Source of the DNA: Gnetum montanum
Taxonomy: Eukaryota; Streptophyta; Gnetopsida; Gnetales; Gnetaceae
Assembly (NCBI GenBank): GCA_015680685.1
Contig: MNCI01036208.1
Span: 555,284-619,283 of the forward strand
Length of the DNA: 64,000 nt
Direction: 5' to 3'
Shown here: in pieces, positions 58,573-64,000 of the stretch
How positions within the stretch are numbered: the first letter of the stretch is position 1
Layout of the letters: every line of letters begins with the position of its first letter
Made by a program: the position numbers and the translations under genes
Notes under the pieces: generated by a model
Seen by the model: only the letters and a program-made list of their open reading frames with translations
Databases searched by the model: none
What the model was told of the DNA's origin: nothing

Positions 58573-61500
58573 ATGACTACAGAATCCTCTGCACCTGTTC
58601 ATGGTAATGACATTTCCATTGGTGTTCATGAGGCTGCTGCCATTGACGACAAATCCAGGTTCATTTTAGTGTACCATGTTCTGAAATCCGAGATTTTGTA
58701 CGACCCAGCCATTCAGTACACTGAACACTCCCGGAAATGGGTGGACAAGGTGCACTAATGTGATTTCCTTGTTTGCTGGATTTTGTTGGTTCGGAATTTG
58801 TTCTTGGTTGCAGATATGAGCTTTCTTCCATTCAACACTTGTGCGTGTGTTTTTATTTCTTTGAATTTATAGGTTAGTGGATAAAAACTGTTATTTGAAA
58901 CCAAAAAGAAAAACAGAAAAAATAAAAAAAAGAAGGTAGTACTAGTCAGGGGGAGCATTTCAATCAGCAGTTTTGAGTATCATCGCTGGCATAATGACAG
59001 TCCTTTTTCATTATAGTCTAGATTTTTGTTTCATCTGATAATTTCTTTGTTCTTGTCTGTGGTGCATATTGCTGTGGGAAAAAGATGCTGGACTACAATG
59101 TGCCTAACGGTGATTCCTTTCCCCTCTCTTTTATCTCTTGAAATCTTTAGTGCATTGAGCTCCGAAACAATAACCTATTAAAACAGCTTCACCTTGCGCA
59201 AGCATTTATTGGAAAATCGGCCAAAACAAATTGTTTTATGAAAAACCAAACACATATAATGCGTAGTTTAGAAATATCTGACGTCCACATACAAGTTTAC
59301 CTTCTCTCGTTGATATTATACCAGGAAAGCTGAACAGAGGTCTTTCAGTAATAGATAGCTATAAGCTCTTAAAAGGTGGAACGATAACAGGGGATGAATT
59401 TTTTCTAGCATCTACGCTTGGGTGGTGTATTGAATGGGTAAGTTCTGCTTTATGTAATTATTGCAACATTTCATAATTTATCAGTGACTATTTTTTCAGT
59501 GCATTTGCTATTATTCATCAGAAGGCATTAAATCTAACGCTATTTGCTTCAGCTTGATAAAAGTTTGATTTTGCAGCTTCAAGCATGTTGTCTGGTTTTG
59601 GATGACATCATGGACAATTCCAAAACAAGACGAGGACAGCCTTGCTGGTTCAGATTACCCAATGTAAGTATCTATTACAGGCACCAATTTTTTATACCTT
59701 TTATAACTATTAATACATCTTATGTTTGAGACAGACGATTTGCATTCATTAAATCTTAACGATATCCAACTGATGACTTATTAATATAGGACAAAAATAT
59801 CCTTCTTTTTAACCTTTGTTTCATCAAATTTTTATCATGATATGCTTATTATGGCAAATTTTAAATGTTTGATTAATCCTACTCTAATGACGGTTCATTC
59901 AACAATCTGAACTTCCAAGGGCATGTGAAACTATCTTTGCAGATGCCTGCAACATGTAAATACAAATTGTAAAAAATGAAATATTTTACACTTAATCCGC
60001 AAAAGGATATGACACTATTTTTGTACTGTCAACCCTCTCCAAAGTCCAAACCGATATCTTCGAAACGGATATCCTGCTTTACTTGATAAAATCTATTCCA
60101 CCGTACATGTTCAATGTGTTTAAACTGATAATTGTGATAAATAATTACCGATCTTTAAAATTTTAAAGTAGAATTGTTTGGTTGAATGAGCAGATGAAAT
60201 AAAAAACGGGGAAAAATTTTTAGTGGGAGAGGTGTAAGCAGGAGTTTTGAATACTTTTGGCAGCAACTATATGTGAGTATTTTGAAAATTTTCAGCAGGG
60301 ATTTTGAGTAATGAAAATTTTAATGAGTACTGGACCTTGAAATCTCATAACCTACCATAGCTGGGTTGAAAACCTTCCACCAACTATATTGGCTTGGACA
60401 GGTTTGAATGTACTTGGATAGAAGGGCCACTAGCTGATATGTATTTGGCTGACATAAATGCATTTTTAATTGTCCTCGGAGCAATGCCATCATCACAAAA
60501 GAGAGGAAGTAGTTAATGAAAGTTTGCTTCCACCCATTGTTAACCTTAACTCCTTGATTGATGATTAGTAATTCTGACCTTCCCATACGGAATTAGCATG
60601 ATTGAAATTTTTACATCTACCTCATGGTAAAATACTACTTCATAATGTCCTTTGATTTTAAGACACTAGCACTAGAGTGCAACCTTTTACCCCAAGACAG
60701 AAATTAATATGAAAGGTCACTTTTTACCGTTTGCCTTTAAATATGGAACGTTATTATCTGAGGATGAATTTTCAACTCACAAGCAGATAATGGTTGGAAA
60801 TTAACTTCAAGATCCCTGCTTGTTTTTTAAATGTTAAAAAGTCACAGGTTAGACTATGAAAAGGAATTCACAACATTTGTTTTTCCTTGTTGAGTTTCTG
60901 GCTGTGACTTGCATCTTACAAGACAGCTGCAATTCCAATTGCTGAAATTGAAATATGTTCAATAGATCTCTATGGCTGTAATAAGATGCTTTACTTTCAG
61001 TTTTAGTTATGGAATACGGCTTATTTGGGTCTACTGGTTTCTTTTACACGTCTCACTACTAGCAGTGTCACTCAATTTTAGCTCATTAACCTATGAACCA
61101 ACAAGTTGAAAGTTAAGGCTTTCGGCATATGCTTGGATTCCTATAGTAACAATACCCTTCACCCATCTCTCATTTCTACTTTATAGTTTCATTTATATAT
61201 TCTAAACTATATCAATTTTTTTTCAGCTGGATAACATTGCTATTTTTGATGGAATGTTGATTCACTCCCACATTGGAAGAATTATCAAAAGACATTTTCA
61301 CACTAAACATTTCTATGCTGATCTTTTAGATCTGTTCAACGAGGTAAAAGTTTTACAAAGTTTATTTCAATTCTCAAGTTAATGTTAGTAAGACTTTTTA
61401 CTTATTAATGCTTATGCAGGTTGGTTTTCAAACAGCATGTGGACAAATGCTGGATCTAATTACAACGCATGAAAAAGCTAACCCTGCAAAGTGCACATGG

Positions 61501-63961
61501 TCCACGTATGTACTTATTCTTATATAATATAATGCAACATAATATGTTTTTGCAAGATAGGTCAGGCTGTCTAATAAATCATTTAAGTGATTTTGATGGA
61601 TTATTGCATAAGAATACATGAGAGCTAATTCTTTGGTCCTTGTATGTATCCTTTTAGAGATTTGAAACTTTAAACACAAACCATTAGTTCCCTAATCTCT
61701 ACAGCAACCATGGTACTCAAGTATGCAACTACCAGGACTTATTATACGTTTTCTATTTTGGAATACTTTTCCATGGATCATGCATTATTGACAGAAAACC
61801 ACATGCAATAATGTATTTAAGAGTTATTGGTAGAAAATATTTCCATGTTTTCTGACTGGAATTATCTGTGATATTCTTACAGTTATAAAAGGATAGTTAA
61901 GTACAAGACTGCTTACTATTCTTTTTATCTCCCGGTGAGTTATACTTTAGGTTCCATCATGTTAAGTGAAGTTAAGTTCAATGGTAAACTTTATAAATGT
62001 GTTAGTCTCCCAAATCTGAGGTGATTTTGATAGGTCTGTTCTGTAGGTGGCTTGTGCTCTTTTAATGGCTGGAGAGAATTTAGATGATCATGTAGCTGTT
62101 AAGAATATCCTACTGGATATGGGAATTTATTTCCAAATTCAGGTCAGCAGAATCTGCATTCAATTTGGAAATCAATTATGATTTCCCACTACCAGTGTGT
62201 TTACCCCAATGCAGAAATCACATGCTTCCTTTGTTTTCATTTTCATTTTTGTTTTGCTTTAGGATGATTATCTGGATTGCTTTGCTGATCCTGAACTTCT
62301 AGGAAAGGTAACAACTAAGAAAAGTTGCTGAAATGAATGGTACATTAATATTAGATAACAAGATAAGCATTAGGAATTTCCTAAATGTTCATGTGATTAT
62401 AAATTAGTGATGACTTTGTGTCCTTTAAAATGTTTGCTCTTATAGCAGTTGAACACATAACCTGTATGCTTTGATATCTGCTTGATATTTTGAAATTGCT
62501 ATATGATTTAACATATCTGTGGTAACGTGTTCACATATTTATTTAATAGTTCAATAGATAAGATTTGTTAAATAACAACATTTAACTCAAAAGGCATTTG
62601 GGAATTATTTGAAAGAAAACATTTCCTAATGCATCAAATTGTTTTGCTGTTTAGGCATTTGCAATGAAGGATAGAGAGTTTTGTGCAATATGTAGAATAT
62701 TTTACTAAGCAAAATTCTTATTCCTCTCTTCATTGCTTTTACAACATCTGTTTTGCAAGGAATTAGACTTCAATGCTTATGTTTGAGTTTTATTATTAAA
62801 CTGAAATTTGCAGATTGGAACTGACATTGAGGATTTTAAATGTTCTTGGTTAATAGTACAAGCACTTGAGCAGGCTAATAAAACCCAACTTCGAAGGTTA
62901 CAGGTAAGAAAGATAATTTCAAATTTCCTTTTCTATTTGTATTTGTAAAATAATGTATAGTATATATTGGACTATGATTTTGAGTCTTTTTCAGGAAAAC
63001 TATGGAAAAGATGACCCATATTGTGTTTCTCAAGTCAAGGCTTTATTTATACAAGGAATTGAGACTTGAGGTTTGTGTCATTCTTGCTTCTTTCACCATT
63101 GGGTGATTTCTTATTTAGTTGTGCATTTTAACTGCCATTGCAATTGTTGGTGGATATCTAAAATTGTTGAAAAACAATTACATATAGCAACAAAACTTTT
63201 GATGACTAATTTATCCTCATCATTGATTTATCCATTTTCTTCTAGAAGCTGATGCAATTAGTATGTATACAGCTTCTGCTTTTGTGTTGTGCAAATTAGC
63301 ATTTACTATGCCAACCTTCTGTAGCTATTTTCCCACGGTACAACTCTAAGCCTACTATATTGTCATGAGCTTCTGCTAAACGTGAGTGGGTTCAATGTGT
63401 ATATAAATGACAAGTCCAGCTAGGATTGGAAGAATTCATCTAGCGAGAAGATATTGAATGTACGTTTTGTTATTATTTATAAATCGGTGAATAAAGCCGT
63501 AGAAAGGAGTTCAAGATAAAAGGAATTTTGTCAAGGACTTCTAGCCTTTGTTACAAGATAATCATAATTAAGTTTTGTCAATGTCATGTAATGTATATTT
63601 TACCCAGAAAATGAGAATTAAAGACCAATAAGTCATTAAAGGTTTTTTTCAATGATCTACACTCTTAACCTTGGGTCACAACACAGACTTCGTAATATGT
63701 AAATAAGCGCTGAACGCAAAAAAAATGTCAATGTTCTTCCAGTTGATTTTCTGTGTGTTGCACAAACAAACAAAAATCAAAACAAACTATTTGCTGAAAC
63801 ATATTTGTGACGAATGACGTTACTATTTGGATATATGCTTCTAGAATGATAAGCTTTGCTTTTCCTATTTTCCCACACAGGAAGCTTTTACAGAATATGA
63901 AAACAGAAGTTACAAGGAGCTTGTTTCTGCTATTGAAGCACAGGATAGTGAGCCAGTACAG
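58573..63961 (+). CDS. FPS: Farnesyl diphosphate synthase-like prenyltransferase, 12 exons seen, 3' end outside window
   Basis: FPS condenses IPP with DMAPP and then GPP to give FPP for sterols, sesquiterpenes and protein prenylation. Exons: 58573-58749, 59085-59109, 59325-59437, 59577-59663, 61227-61343, 61420-61505, 61883-61934, 62047-62142, 62263-62307, 62814-62903, 62995-63070, 63881-63961. All introns are GT-AG and, apart from exon 11, phases agree. Motifs: [17 protein letters not shown], first Asp-rich [48 protein letters not shown], second Asp-rich [16 protein letters not shown]. The usual KIYKRQK tail would be in a later exon. Start chosen at MTTESS; an in-frame ATG lies 9 bases upstream. 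Odd: Cys109-Cys110 replace the aromatic pair before DDIMD; FDG replaces NDG in exon 5; the N-terminus is about 20-25 residues longer than usual; a 4-bp duplication at 63042-63049 shifts frame and gives TGA at 63067-63069. Either a divergent paralogue with a recent lesion or an assembly error. Confidence 0.9.
59664..61226 (+). other. FPS intron 4 (1.56 kb)
   Basis: Longest intron of the gene. It shares a segment around 60,500-60,560 with the DNA right of the truncated duplicate (27,060-27,125). No gene or mobile element recognised inside. Confidence 0.7.
63071..63880 (+). other. FPS intron 11 (810 bp)
   Basis: Intron between the frameshifted exon 11 (donor GAG then GTTTGT) and exon 12 (acceptor CCCACACAG). 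Nothing else recognised. Confidence 0.7.
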
Positions 63962-64000
63962 GTAACAGATGGATCACATTTAAATAAAATAACATAACAT

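Overview
This is nuclear DNA of a land plant, most likely a seed plant. It is AT-rich and crowded with transposable elements. The one recognisable host locus in good condition is a multi-exon farnesyl diphosphate synthase (FPS)-like gene at the right edge (58.57-63.96 kb). Its short exons, GT-AG introns and exon boundaries fit plant FPS genes. The species cannot be told from the sequence. A 385-base run of N and two isolated Ns mark assembly joins.

Layout. 0.6-1.4 kb: a decayed minus-strand reading region that may be a heavy-metal-associated (HIPP-type) protein. 2.05-2.6 kb: remnant of an RTE-like LINE reverse transcriptase. 3.0-5.7 kb: two solo LTRs, each with a perfect 5-bp target-site duplication. 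6.7-23.4 kb: a minus-strand Ty3/gypsy element (C) of Athila-like type, split by a second minus-strand member (B, 10,521-17,580) that has lost RT, RNase H and integrase. 25.7-27.1 kb: a broken copy of the first exons of the FPS gene, introns included. 27,279-34,782: a plus-strand member (A) that has lost the integrase C-terminus and the 3' non-coding region. 35.1-36.8 kb: remnant of a different Ty3/gypsy element. 37.9-52.0 kb: an L1-type LINE split by a fourth Athila-like element (D, 39,697-50,427). 53.4-58.5 kb: short tandem duplications and a 3.5-kb hAT transposon in the upstream region of the FPS gene. 58.6-64.0 kb: the FPS gene, running off the window.

Elements A, B, C and D share one plan: LTR, primer-binding site resembling the complement of the tRNA-Asp 3' end, a long gag with a Ser/Arg/His-rich region, aspartic protease, RT-RNase H, integrase, about 2 kb of non-coding DNA, LTR. 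All coding regions carry stop codons, so none looks autonomous. Their LTRs share R-U5 but carry different arrays of short, mostly palindromic repeats in U3, just upstream of a conserved TATA box.

The strongest biological lead is the FPS-like gene. Both aspartate-rich motifs are intact, but the two bulky aromatic residues normally 4 and 5 positions before the first motif, which limit product chain length to C15, are both cysteine. The truncated copy 33 kb upstream has the same Cys-Cys pair, so the change predates the duplication. The downstream gene also has a 4-bp tandem duplication in exon 11 that shifts the frame, so its present activity is uncertain.
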